A DNA stretch of 9,863 bases from the NCBI GenBank assembly GCA_021799555.1, contig JAJZAG010000124.1, forward strand, positions 1 through 9,863, written 5' to 3'. The DNA is from Deltaproteobacteria bacterium (GTDB lineage: Bacteria; Desulfobacterota; Binatia; Binatales; Binataceae). Below the pieces are notes generated by a model, which saw only the letters and a list, made by a program, of their open reading frames with translations, was not told the origin of the DNA and did not search any database. Each line of letters begins with the position of its first letter. Positions within the stretch are counted from its first letter, which is position 1. Shown here in pieces: positions 1 to 7,477 of the stretch. A program made the translations under genes and the position numbers.

Positions 1-123
1 CAGGCTTGCGGCGCGGCTCGCGATCCGGCCCAGGACTCGGTCGGTAGCATCGATGATGAGCCATCGGCGATCCCGCAACGCGCTCTCGCGTGACACGCTC
101 TTGGTCTGTTCAGTCAGCTTCAA
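1..123 (-). CDS. rplM: 50S ribosomal protein L13, N-terminal part (runs off left edge)
   Basis: L13 is an early-assembling protein of the large ribosomal subunit. The minus-strand frame whose codons align with position 1 contains WLIIDATDRVLGRIAS, which matches the signature near the N-terminus of L13 (E. coli has WYVVDATGKTLGRLA). About 41 residues are visible and the rest lies left of the window. The frame is closed upstream by a TAG at 148-150 and holds no ATG, so the start must be non-AUG. The TTG at 121-123 gives MKLTEQTKSV and puts the conserved Trp at residue 21. A GTG at 94-96 would put it at residue 12, and both fall near the family norm of 13-15. Neither has a strong Shine-Dalgarno sequence. 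An out-of-frame ATG at 135-137 opens only a short reading frame. The gene lies downstream of tRNA-Asp on the same strand. rpsI usually follows rplM but would be outside the window. The family call is firm and the start is uncertain. Confidence 0.82.
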   Translation of the reverse strand, partial: MKLTEQTKSVSRESALRDRRWLIIDATDRVLGRIASRAASL

Positions 124-142
124 GTTCTTGCACCATAATCGG

Positions 143-163
143 CCGCGCTAACGACAGGCGCGG
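143..163 (-). promoter_or_regulatory. GC-rich hairpin between tRNA-Asp and rplM
   Basis: CCGCGC at 143-148 pairs perfectly with GCGCGG at 158-163 around a 9-base loop. The hairpin begins 15 bases after the tRNA 3' end and ends about 20 bases before the proposed rplM start. No T-tract follows on the minus strand, so it is not a classical intrinsic terminator. It could be a processing or termination element for the tRNA, or part of an rplM leader. L13 is known to control its own mRNA in E. coli, and L13 leaders are known in Bacilli. The regulatory role here is inference only. Confidence 0.35.
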
Positions 164-178
164 ACGAACAATAAAATT

Positions 179-256
179 TGGCGGGGCCGATGGGATTTGA
201 ACCCACGACTTCCGACGTGACAGGCCGGCGTTCTAACCGGGCTGAACTACGACCCC
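179..256 (-). tRNA. tRNA-Asp (anticodon GTC)
   Basis: On the minus strand the sequence folds as a complete cloverleaf. The acceptor arm GGGGTCG (256-250) pairs with CGGCCCC (189-183), followed by discriminator G and an encoded CCA at 181-179. The D-arm is GTTC/GAAC. The anticodon stem CCGGC/GTCGG encloses the loop CTGTCAC, giving anticodon GTC. The T-arm is GTGGG/CCCAT with loop TTCAAAT. Discriminator G and the GTTCAG...GGTTAGAA D-arm are standard for bacterial tRNA-Asp. The length is 78 nt with CCA, one more than E. coli because of a 10-base D-loop. It reads toward rplM and may share its transcript. No integrase or repeat marks it as an attachment site. Confidence 0.96.
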
Positions 257-766
257 GCCTGAACCATCTTTTGTCGCATTTTCCACGGCGCGGAGCAATC
301 TCCCCCGGTCTCGCTGTGCGGAACCTAGATGCCTTGTGAGAGCTCCCGCAACCTTTCATGCCAGGAGAGAATCGCGCCAAAATGCTTGAATACTGGCGAG
401 CATCTCGCGAATTGATGCGCTGCATTACACAAATAACCAGCTCTCAGCCATCCTGCCCACACGTGCGCGACTTCACCTCGAACGGGCTGATCGAATCAAA
501 TAATCTCGTTACACCAAATCCCAAGAAATGAACGCGATCGTCCAACCTTGGAGTGCGCAGGATCAGGATGTGATCGCGGCTTCGCAGCGCAAAGCGGGGA
601 TTTATAGAACTCACCATTCCGCTTGCGGTTACTTGCCTGCCCGTGATCGCTACCCTATCCTTGTCTCAAAGTTGGGCTAGAAGTTCGACGAATAGATGTG
701 CAGCCAGCGCTAAACCTGCGAGACCCGCTACATTAGCGCGGCTCCAAAGGCTCCTCGCGTTCGACT
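257..766. other. Gene-free stretch between tRNA-Asp and the RND permease
   Basis: This divergent region separates minus-strand tRNA-Asp from the plus-strand efflux genes, so it should hold promoters for both. I see no protein-coding pattern on either strand. The open frames that enter it (120-425 minus, 643-939 plus) overlap the tRNA or the RND gene in the wrong frame and lack family resemblance. No strong tRNA promoter could be picked out at 260-310. One weak sigma70-like pair pointing right is listed separately. No repeats, riboswitch-like core or long hairpin were recognised. Confidence 0.6.
633..661 (+). promoter_or_regulatory. Candidate sigma70 promoter for the efflux genes
   Basis: TTGCCT (633-638) and TATCCT (656-661) are separated by exactly 17 bases. 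Each hexamer matches the consensus at four of six positions. It would give a leader of about 98 bases before the RND start. Such pairs arise by chance in about this much DNA, so this is only a candidate. Confidence 0.25.
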
Positions 767-3700
767 ATGTGGATTGTCCGTCTTGCTCTGCGCCGCCCTC
801 TTTCGGTAGCGGTGATGGCGCTCCTGATGCTCGTACTCGGCACGCTGTCGTTCGAGCTGATGAACGTCGACATCTTTCCGGCGATCAATCTTCCCGTGGT
901 GCTGGTGGTATGGAACTACCCGGGGTTGTCGGCCTTTGATGTCGAGCGCCGCATGGTGTTTATCAGCGAGCGCGCCTATTCGACCACGGTTAATGGGATC
1001 GAACATCTCGAGTCGGAATCGATCAATGGACTCGGGATCATGAAGGTCTACTTTCATCCGGGCACCGATCTTGGCGCAGCAATCGCCCAAATCAACGCGG
1101 TGTCGGAGACGATCCTGTCGATTCTGCCGCGTGGCACCGAACCGCCGCAGATTATTTCCTACAACGCAACCAACGTTCCGGTTGCGCAATTAAACGTATA
1201 CAGCGAAACGCTCTCGACGATGCGGCTGTTCGACTACGGGCTGAATTTCATCCGCATCCAGCTCTTCACGATACCTGGATTTTCGTCGCCTGCGCCCCTC
1301 GGCGGGGTGTCGCGCAACGTGATGGTCAACCTCGATCCGACCGCCCTTTACGCCAACGGCATGTCGGCCTACGACGTCGGTAACGCGTTGGCCGCGACCA
1401 ACGTGGTTATCCCGTCGGGAACCGAAAAGATCGGCAACTATGAGTACAACGTCGATCTCAACATGAGCGTGCCGACAGTCAAGGATTTTGACCGACTGCC
1501 GGTCAAGTACGTCAACGGCGCCCCGGTCTTTCTGGGTGATATCGCGCCCGCCACCGATACCCACCAACCGCAAACCAACGTGGTGCGCGTCGATGGCCAA
1601 CAGGCCACCTACCTGATGGTAATCAAGCATGCCGACGCCTCGACGCTCGCCGTCGTTGACGCGGTCAAAGCCAAGATTCCGTTGATCCGCGCAACCGCTC
1701 CCAAGGGTCTCAAAGTCTCGCTGAGCTTCGACCAATCGAAGTTCGTGCGCGCCGCCTTGTGGGACGTCGTGCAGGAAGCCGCAACCGCCGCAGCGCTGGT
1801 GGCGCTGATGGTATTGCTGTTTCTCGGTTCGCCACGCAGCATGCTGATCGTAATCACGTCAATTCCGTTGTCGATCCTGACAGCGATTATCGGGCTAAAG
1901 CTCACCGGCCAGACTATCAACACGATGACGCTGGGCGGAATCGCGCTCGCGGTAGGGATGCTGGTCGACGACGCAACGGTTGAGATCGAAAATATCCACC
2001 GCAATCAGGCGCTCGACAAGCCATTATTAGTCGCGATTCTGGACGGTGCGTCACAGATCGCAACACCGACCTTCGTCGGCACGCTGTCGATCTGTATCGT
2101 ATTCTTTCCGGTCGTACTGCTGACCGGTGTGGCCAAATTTCTCTTCACTCCGCTCGCGCTGGCGGTAGTATTCGCGATGCTTACTTCTTACCTACTATCG
2201 CGAACCTTGGTGCCGACGATGGCGCGCTATCTGCTCCCGGACAGTCACGAGGATCATCTGGGACGCGGCCTATGGGCCAAGCTCGTGCGAGCGTTCGACC
2301 GCCGCTTCGAGCGCGTCAAAGAGCGCTATCGCGTGGCGTTGGCAACCTTTATCGGCCGGCGCGGATTTTCGCTGGTGTGCGTCGCGATTATGATCCTCCT
2401 ATCGCTCGGTCTTCTGCCGATCGTCGGCGAGGACTTCTTTCCGGCCGTCGATGCGGGCATGATGCGGCTGCATCTGCGCGCGCCCACGGGCACCAGGATT
2501 GAGCACACCGAATATCTCGTTGACCAAATCGACCGGACGATCCGCACCATCATACCGGCCTCGGACCTCGAGAGTATCAGCGACAATATCGGCCTGCCCG
2601 TATCCTATGACCTGGCCTTCTATCAGACCGACAGCATCGGCCCTCAGGATGCCGACGTACTGATTCAGCTCAAGCCAAAGCATCAACCGACAGCTCTTTA
2701 CCAGCAGCGAATTCGCGAGGCCTTGGCAATAAAATTCCCGGACGTGACCGCCTATTTTCAAGCCGCCGACATCGTAAGCCAGGTGCTGAATTTTGGACTA
2801 CCCGCCGCGATCGATGCGCAAATCAACGGCAACAGTCTGGAAAGCGATTATGATATCGCGCTTAGATTAAAGCGCCGTATGCAGAAGATTCCCGGCATCG
2901 TCGATATGCGCATCGCCGAACCTCTTGATTACCCTACCTTGAAGCTCGATGTCGATCGCGCCAAGGCGCTTCAGTTCGGCATCACGCAGCAGCAGGTCGC
3001 GGCGAGCATGCTGTCGTCACTCTCCGGTGCTCAACTCCTGCAGCCGAATTTCTGGCTCGATCCGGTGACCGGCGTCAATTACAACGTGATCGCACAGGCG
3101 CCACAACACCTGTATGATTCAGTCGGGGCGTTGCAGAATATTCCGCTCAGCACAACCGCGACCTCGTCGGCCAATCCAACCGTCGAATCGATGCCGACGA
3201 CATCGGCGGCAACTGCGCCGCAGCCCCAGTTGCTCGGCAATCTGGCGACAATTCGACACGCGTGGGATCCGGCCGTGATCGTTCATTACACCGTGCAGCG
3301 CGTAATCGACGTTGATTGCAATGTGTCGGGCCGCGATCTCGGCGGCGTCACCGCCGCCGTGCAACGGGAAATTGGCAAGCTCGGCAAGCTTCCCGCAGGC
3401 ACGCAGGTGAAAATTCGCGGCCAGAGTCAGGCCATGAGTTCCTCGTTCGTAACTCTTGGCGAGGGCCTGATCCTCGCGATAATCCTCGTGTACCTGCTGA
3501 TGGTCGCGAACTTTCAGTCATGGCTCGAACCGTTCATCATCATGATGGCCGTGCCAGGTGCGCTCGCCGGCGTAATCTGGATGCTGGTGCTTACTGGAAC
3601 GACGATCAACGTGGAATCGATGATGGGCGCGATCATGGCGGTCGGCGTCGGCGTCGCCAACGGCAATCTGCTGATAACCTTTGCGAACGAATTGCGCGAA

Positions 3701-3991
3701 GATGGGTACGGTCCTGTCGCAGCCGCGATCGAGGCTGGGCGAATCCGTTTCCGCCCAATTATTATGACAGCGCTTGCGATGATTCTGGGGATGCTGCCGA
3801 TGGCATTGAGCCTCGGCTCGGGCTCGGAGCAGAACGCCCCGCTCGGACGCGCCGTTATCGGCGGTCTGATCGCAGCTACCGTCTCGACGCTGTTTGTAGT
3901 GCCCGCGGTTTATTCGATATTTAGCCGCAACCTGATTGGCAAGCATCAGCGCGACGCCGAGATCGAAGAGCTCACGGCGCCCGGTGCGTGA
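767..3991 (+). CDS. RND efflux permease, HAE-1 (AcrB-like) family
   Basis: This is a 1074-residue inner-membrane proton-driven exporter, the usual length for HAE-1 permeases, which export hydrophobic or amphiphilic compounds as trimers. The start MWIVRLALRRP followed by a hydrophobic helix (about 12-32) is the canonical RND N-terminus. The ATG lacks a good Shine-Dalgarno sequence. Hydrophobic segments fit TM2-6 at about 338-485, TM7 at 534-553 and TM8-12 at 893-1050, with two large periplasmic domains between. The TM4 motif LVDDATVEIENI puts the proton-relay pair at D401/D402. In TM10 (V963-A-N-G-N-L-L-I-T-F) the position equivalent to AcrB Lys940 is Ala964, while the next Asn is kept. Residues 795-821 form a Ser/Thr/Pro/Ala-rich insert before the conserved LGNLATIRH stretch. 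The adaptor gene follows after 13 bases, so permease-first order applies. The substrate cannot be read from sequence, and CzcA-type metal export is less likely. Confidence 0.93.
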   Translation: MWIVRLALRRPLSVAVMALLMLVLGTLSFELMNVDIFPAINLPVVLVVWNYPGLSAFDVERRMVFISERAYSTTVNGIEHLESESINGLGIMKVYFHPGTDLGAAIAQINAVSETILSILPRGTEPPQIISYNATNVPVAQLNVYSETLSTMRLFDYGLNFIRIQLFTIPGFSSPAPLGGVSRNVMVNLDPTALYANGMSAYDVGNALAATNVVIPSGTEKIGNYEYNVDLNMSVPTVKDFDRLPVKYVNGAPVFLGDIAPATDTHQPQTNVVRVDGQQATYLMVIKHADASTLAVVDAVKAKIPLIRATAPKGLKVSLSFDQSKFVRAALWDVVQEAATAAALVALMVLLFLGSPRSMLIVITSIPLSILTAIIGLKLTGQTINTMTLGGIALAVGMLVDDATVEIENIHRNQALDKPLLVAILDGASQIATPTFVGTLSICIVFFPVVLLTGVAKFLFTPLALAVVFAMLTSYLLSRTLVPTMARYLLPDSHEDHLGRGLWAKLVRAFDRRFERVKERYRVALATFIGRRGFSLVCVAIMILLSLGLLPIVGEDFFPAVDAGMMRLHLRAPTGTRIEHTEYLVDQIDRTIRTIIPASDLESISDNIGLPVSYDLAFYQTDSIGPQDADVLIQLKPKHQPTALYQQRIREALAIKFPDVTAYFQAADIVSQVLNFGLPAAIDAQINGNSLESDYDIALRLKRRMQKIPGIVDMRIAEPLDYPTLKLDVDRAKALQFGITQQQVAASMLSSLSGAQLLQPNFWLDPVTGVNYNVIAQAPQHLYDSVGALQNIPLSTTATSSANPTVESMPTTSAATAPQPQLLGNLATIRHAWDPAVIVHYTVQRVIDVDCNVSGRDLGGVTAAVQREIGKLGKLPAGTQVKIRGQSQAMSSSFVTLGEGLILAIILVYLLMVANFQSWLEPFIIMMAVPGALAGVIWMLVLTGTTINVESMMGAIMAVGVGVANGNLLITFANELREDGYGPVAAAIEAGRIRFRPIIMTALAMILGMLPMALSLGSGSEQNAPLGRAVIGGLIAATVSTLFVVPAVYSIFSRNLIGKHQRDAEIEELTAPGA

Positions 3992-4004
3992 GTGATTGGA
4001 GCCG

Positions 4005-5153
4005 ATGGAAGACGACCCCCGGCATTACACTGCCAAATCATCCGGAAAATTTTTCGTAGCCGGATGGCTCGGCACGGTCGCGATCCTCGTGATCACAACG
4101 GCCGGACTCGTGCTGGCGCGCGAATTATGGATCGGCCGCCAAACCGGCGAGCTCGCACAGGAGGCCGCGCTTGGCCCGCATGTGCTGGTCACAATGGTGG
4201 GCCACATGCCTGCGGCGCGCACCGTCAAGCTACCGGCGACCACGCGCGGCTATGACGAGACGGAGATCTACGCCAAAGTTCCCGGCTACATTAAGTCGCT
4301 GTTTGTAGACAAGGGCGATCGGATTCATAAAGGCGAACTGCTCGCGACAATCGAATCGCCGGAAACCGATCAGCAGGTCCGCAACGCTGAAGCCGCTTAT
4401 CAGATCGCGAAAATCACCGATGACCGCAACCAGACCCTCGTCCGCGAGAATGTGATCTCGCTGGAGGCGGCCGACCAATCGCGAGCGACGATGCTGCAGG
4501 CCAAAGCAACCCTCGATCAGTCGATCGCGCTCCAGGCTTACGAGCGCGTGGTCGCGCCCTTCGACGGAATCGTTACTGAACGCGACGTCGATCCTGGGCA
4601 TCTGATACCGCAGGCCACCAGTTCAACCAGTTTGGCCGATGCCATTTTGCGAATCGCGCGAATGAAGCCGCTCCGAGTGTATACCTACGTTCCTCAGAAT
4701 GTTGCGCTCTTTATCCGCAACGGAGACAGCGCGACGATTAGCGTGAACGAATACCCGCAGCGCAATTTCACCGGCACCATTACCCGCCATCCGGAAGCTC
4801 TTGCGTCTGACTCGCGCACGATGCTCGTGGAAGTTGACCTGCCCAACACCGATCTGGCGCTCTATCCGGGTATGTATGGCACCGCCGAGTTCACGGTAGC
4901 GGTTCCAGGCGGCGCGCCTCTGGTTCCCGACGAGGCGCTTATCTTTCGCAACGGCAACTGCTACGTACCGGTGGTCAAAGACAACCGCCTGCATCTAGTT
5001 GAAGTCCAACTTGGCTATGACAATGGAATCGCTGTCGAGATCAAGAGTGGCATCTCGGAAAACGCCATGGTCGCCCTCAACGTCGGCCAATCGGCACGCG
5101 ACGGCGAACGCGTTCAGCCCATCGAACAGCCGCTTAACTCAGCGCAACAGTAG
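4005..5153 (+). CDS. RND periplasmic adaptor (membrane fusion protein, HlyD/AcrA-like)
   Basis: This 382-residue adaptor links the RND permease to an outer-membrane channel. A single N-terminal transmembrane helix (about 17-39) with no lipobox indicates an inner-membrane anchor and a periplasmic body. The first lipoyl half is EIYAKVPGYIKSLFVDKGD (87-105), ending IESPETDQQ at 117. A short alpha-hairpin spans about 120-178, and the second lipoyl half VVAPFDGIVTERDVDPG lies at 182-198. The beta-barrel covers roughly 220-300 and a membrane-proximal domain follows. The hairpin looks shorter than in AcrA, judged by eye. ATG at 4005 has GGAG only 3 bases upstream. A TTG at 3996 would add three residues and has no ribosome site, so ATG is preferred. 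It lies 13 bases after the permease stop, hence one transcript. No TolC-like gene follows, because the next gene is convergent. Confidence 0.93.
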   Translation: MEDDPRHYTAKSSGKFFVAGWLGTVAILVITTAGLVLARELWIGRQTGELAQEAALGPHVLVTMVGHMPAARTVKLPATTRGYDETEIYAKVPGYIKSLFVDKGDRIHKGELLATIESPETDQQVRNAEAAYQIAKITDDRNQTLVRENVISLEAADQSRATMLQAKATLDQSIALQAYERVVAPFDGIVTERDVDPGHLIPQATSSTSLADAILRIARMKPLRVYTYVPQNVALFIRNGDSATISVNEYPQRNFTGTITRHPEALASDSRTMLVEVDLPNTDLALYPGMYGTAEFTVAVPGGAPLVPDEALIFRNGNCYVPVVKDNRLHLVEVQLGYDNGIAVEIKSGISENAMVALNVGQSARDGERVQPIEQPLNSAQQ

Positions 5154-5211
5154 CGAAGCACCGGAACTGTGGACCGTGTGCTCTCACCGTTCAGGTTACC
5201 TCAGCGCGATC

Positions 5212-5808
5212 TCATCGCGCAATCCCAAGTCCGGCGGCAGCAAGACGTTGCTCCAATACCGGCAGCCGGTCGTATCCCCAAAACGGCTCACCTTCGAAAA
5301 TAAACAACGGTACTCCGAAGACGTGATCGATGGCCGCCTCTTCTTGGGCAGCGGCGTAACCGTGCGCGCCCTCTCCAATTAGAAATTCGCGATAAGCGGC
5401 GGCGGACAGTCCAAGAGCTTCTAGAAGCGACGCTACCGCGTCCGGATTATCAGCCTCGAACTCGCGCTTGAAGAAATGCTCGAAAGCTGCGCGACTGTAA
5501 TCCAGCAAGCGACCGTTGCGCTCAGCGAACAGGCCTCCGATCAATGCCGGAGTCGTGTCGTACACCTTAAGCGGCCCTCGAATCACGAGCCCGCGCGCCG
5601 CAGCCCATCTGCGTGCATCAAGATACGAGTAGCGTGCCTTGTACTCGGAATAGACGCTGCGCTCGCCCTTTCCCTTGATGCGGAGCTGAAACGGAATCCA
5701 TCGCACTCGCACGCGATAAACGGTCTCGAGCGCGAAGGCCGGATCGAAAGCCAGATAGGCGAACGGACTCTTGAAGTCCGAGTACATCTTGATCGTTTTG
5801 CGTTCCAT
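5212..5808 (-). CDS. DsbA-fold protein, 2-hydroxychromene-2-carboxylate isomerase / kappa-GST type
   Basis: The protein has 198 residues, typical for this family. The N-terminus KMYSDFKSPFAYLA (7-20) carries the SPxxY motif in which Ser14 takes the place of the CxxC cysteines of DsbA. In characterised HCCA isomerases this Ser binds glutathione. The C-terminal part has the cis-Pro loop VFGVPLFIF (163-171) followed by GEPFWGYDRLPVLEQRL, standard for the family. Members isomerise hydroxychromene carboxylates in naphthalene breakdown or act as glutathione transferases, but most environmental homologues have no proven substrate. It is 22 bases downstream of the APH-fold kinase and reads in the same direction, so it is probably the last gene of that transcript. 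ATG at 5808 has only a weak ribosome site, and Met8 is the next option. No aromatic-ring dioxygenase genes are near, so naphthalene degradation is not implied. Confidence 0.85.
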   Translation of the reverse strand: MERKTIKMYSDFKSPFAYLAFDPAFALETVYRVRVRWIPFQLRIKGKGERSVYSEYKARYSYLDARRWAAARGLVIRGPLKVYDTTPALIGGLFAERNGRLLDYSRAAFEHFFKREFEADNPDAVASLLEALGLSAAAYREFLIGEGAHGYAAAQEEAAIDHVFGVPLFIFEGEPFWGYDRLPVLEQRLAAAGLGIAR

Positions 5809-5830
5809 TTGCAGGCCCGGGTCTCACCGC

Positions 5831-6922
5831 TTAGGCCCTGAATCCGAGCGGCGCCAGGACTCTCGCCGCAGCCCGGGCCAGAGCCGGAGCGCCTTTACCC
5901 ATCACGGCGAAACGTGGATCAGTCGTCTGTCCGCGAACGTAGCGGGCATAAATCTGTTCACCGACGGTAGCGCTCTTCCAATGCGCCCACGCCCAGTAAT
6001 ACGGAAGGTCGCTAAGATCGCGGCCGGTCCGGCGCGCGTATCGATCGGCAAGTTGTTCTCGACCCATAAAACCAGGCTTGAGGGTGTGCGGTTCGATTTC
6101 CGCGATCTCGAGCAACTCGACATCGCTGCGCTCGCGCCAATAGCCCATCACGATTCCCAGATCGATCATCGGATCGCCAAGGGTTGACATCTCCCAGTCA
6201 AACACCGCGATGACGCGGCCCAACCTGCCCGCGTCGAGCATCACGTTGTGCAGATAGAAATCATTGTGTAGAAGGGTCGGGGGCTGCGCGGTTGGCCTAT
6301 GCTCCAGAAACCACGCGCCGAGTTTTTCCATCAGCGGCACTTCGCGCGTTTTGGCGGCTTCCCATCGCTTCATCCATCCAACGATCTGGCGGCCTAGAAA
6401 GCCGTCGGGCTTGCCAAGATCGTCCAAACCAGCTTCCTGATAGTCAACGCCATGCAGGTCCGCAAGCGTGTCGATAAAGCCTTCCGAAATCTTCCGGAAT
6501 GTTTCAGGGTCGTTGCCTAGCGCGGCAGGAACAGGTTGACGATTCTTGAATACGATCCCGCTCCTGCGCTCCATCACGAAAAACGGCGCACCGATTATCG
6601 AGGCGTCATCGCAATAAAGCCACGCGCGCGGAGCCGCTGGAAAAACCTTCCACAGGCGCGATAATACGCGATATTCCCGAGCCATATCGTGCCCACCGAC
6701 GGGCAGGGGACCGAACGGCGGACGCCTGACGACCCATTGCAACTCGCCGAAGTCGAGGAGATAAGTAAGATTCGACGACCCACCACGAAATTGCATCACC
6801 CGCATCGGCGCGTCAGCGTTTGGAATCCTCCCACGCAGATAAGCGGCCAAAGCCTGCCAGTCGAGCTGTTCTTCGTCGCGCACCGCGCCATATTCGGCGG
6901 TCAGATCGATTTGCTCTACCAT
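5831..6922 (-). CDS. APH-fold phosphotransferase, ACAD10/11 N-domain / LvaA-like
   Basis: The protein has 363 residues. It has the protein-kinase-like fold of aminoglycoside phosphotransferases. A nucleotide loop FRGGSSNLTYLL lies at 45-56, the catalytic loop LLHNDFYLHN at 217-226 (Asp221, Asn226) and the metal-binding VFDWEMSTLGDPMIDLG at 240-256 (Asp242). The wording of these motifs matches the group fused to acyl-CoA dehydrogenases in ACAD10/11, and LvaA of Pseudomonas putida, rather than antibiotic-modifying enzymes. Those relatives phosphorylate the hydroxyl of 4-hydroxyacyl-CoA so that an acyl-CoA dehydrogenase partner can eliminate phosphate. That function is inferred here. The partner dehydrogenase is not in the window. 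AGG lies 6 bases before the ATG. The gene is 75 bases downstream of the MaoC gene and 22 bases upstream of the HCCA-isomerase-like gene, all on one strand. Resistance to aminoglycosides is unlikely. Confidence 0.9.
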   Translation of the reverse strand: MVEQIDLTAEYGAVRDEEQLDWQALAAYLRGRIPNADAPMRVMQFRGGSSNLTYLLDFGELQWVVRRPPFGPLPVGGHDMAREYRVLSRLWKVFPAAPRAWLYCDDASIIGAPFFVMERRSGIVFKNRQPVPAALGNDPETFRKISEGFIDTLADLHGVDYQEAGLDDLGKPDGFLGRQIVGWMKRWEAAKTREVPLMEKLGAWFLEHRPTAQPPTLLHNDFYLHNVMLDAGRLGRVIAVFDWEMSTLGDPMIDLGIVMGYWRERSDVELLEIAEIEPHTLKPGFMGREQLADRYARRTGRDLSDLPYYWAWAHWKSATVGEQIYARYVRGQTTDPRFAVMGKGAPALARAAARVLAPLGFRA

Positions 6923-6997
6923 CGTGAGCCTACTATGAATCGAGAGCCGGGCGGTTTTACTGTGGGTTAATTCCGAGCCTCAGCGGCTTACGAGCGA

Positions 6998-7465
6998 CTA
7001 TCTGACGTAGAGAAAAATCCCCTCGTAGATCAACGCCGGCTTGTCGTTACCGATTACATGGATAACTGTCTCCTGGGTTACCTGCGTCCCCTGAGGACGC
7101 GGCTCAACAGCGACGATTCGGTTGCGTCCGTGGACCTTGGCTCCGGCCGGCACCGGGGATATGAAGCGCAGTTTGTTGGCGCCGTAATTGACCACGTTTC
7201 GCTGACCGATAACCCTCCATCCAGTGTCAATCTCGAGTGCGGGCAAGAGGCTTAGCGTCAAGAACCCGTGTGCGACCGGTCCGCCAAACGGACTTTCGCG
7301 CTTGCACCGTTCGACGTCGATATGAATCCACTGATGGTCGCCGGTAACGTCGGCGAACCGGTCGATTTTTTCCTGGGTCACGTCGATCGGCTTGCTCCAC
7401 GGCCCGAATTCGGCGCTCACCTTCGCGCGCAGCTTTTCCACATCGTCAAAATGAATGCTTTCCAT
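6998..7465 (-). CDS. MaoC-family (hotdog fold) enoyl-CoA hydratase/dehydratase
   Basis: The protein has 155 residues and fits the single-hotdog MaoC/NodN group, which resembles Mycobacterium tuberculosis Rv0130. Such enzymes hydrate trans-2-enoyl-CoA to (R)-3-hydroxyacyl-CoA. The hydratase signature is FADVTGDHQWIHID (37-50), with catalytic Asp43 and His48, followed by SPFGGPVAHGFLTLSLLP (58-75). The reading frame opens at an ATG at 7519, but the ATG at 7465 is chosen because GGAGG sits 5 bases ahead of it and the protein then matches family length. The downstream kinase gene begins 75 bases after the stop, so they are probably co-transcribed. A palindrome and a weak promoter lie immediately upstream, suggesting a transcription start here. 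Acyl chain preference cannot be read from sequence. Confidence 0.93.
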   Translation of the reverse strand: MESIHFDDVEKLRAKVSAEFGPWSKPIDVTQEKIDRFADVTGDHQWIHIDVERCKRESPFGGPVAHGFLTLSLLPALEIDTGWRVIGQRNVVNYGANKLRFISPVPAGAKVHGRNRIVAVEPRPQGTQVTQETVIHVIGNDKPALIYEGIFLYVR

Positions 7466-7470
7466 GCCTT

Positions 7471-7475
7471 CCTCC
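7471..7475 (-). promoter_or_regulatory. Ribosome binding site of the MaoC gene
   Basis: The minus strand reads GGAGG followed by AAGGC and the ATG at 7465, a near-ideal Shine-Dalgarno sequence and spacing. It fixes the start of this gene against the longer ATG-initiated frame beginning at 7519, and is the strongest ribosome site in the window. Confidence 0.8.
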
Positions 7476-7477
7476 GA

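Noticed and set aside
179..256. tRNA-Asp as an integration site for a mobile element
   Set aside because: No integrase, no repeated tRNA 3' end and no island-like gene content was found in the window.
120..425. 101-codon minus-strand open frame
   Set aside because: It runs straight through the tRNA-Asp gene and has no recognisable domain. It is a chance frame in GC-rich DNA.
643..939. 98-codon plus-strand frame before and into the RND gene
   Set aside because: It overlaps the permease in another frame, while the permease frame has clear family motifs.
728..1735. Long minus-strand frames (728-1189, 1190-1735) under the RND gene
   Set aside because: They are antisense shadows, rich in Arg, His and Asp as expected of the reverse strand of a GC-rich gene.
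3996..4004. TTG start three codons upstream of the adaptor ATG
   Set aside because: No ribosome site precedes the TTG, while the ATG at 4005 has GGAG upstream, though only 3 bases away. It is not excluded completely.
5154..5211. Weak bulged hairpin (5158-5181) between the convergent adaptor and isomerase genes
   Set aside because: The stem is short, bulged and lacks a T-tract, so it is too weak to call as a terminator.
5831..6922. Aminoglycoside resistance gene
   Set aside because: The fold is shared, but the motif wording and the acyl-CoA neighbourhood fit the ACAD10/11/LvaA group.
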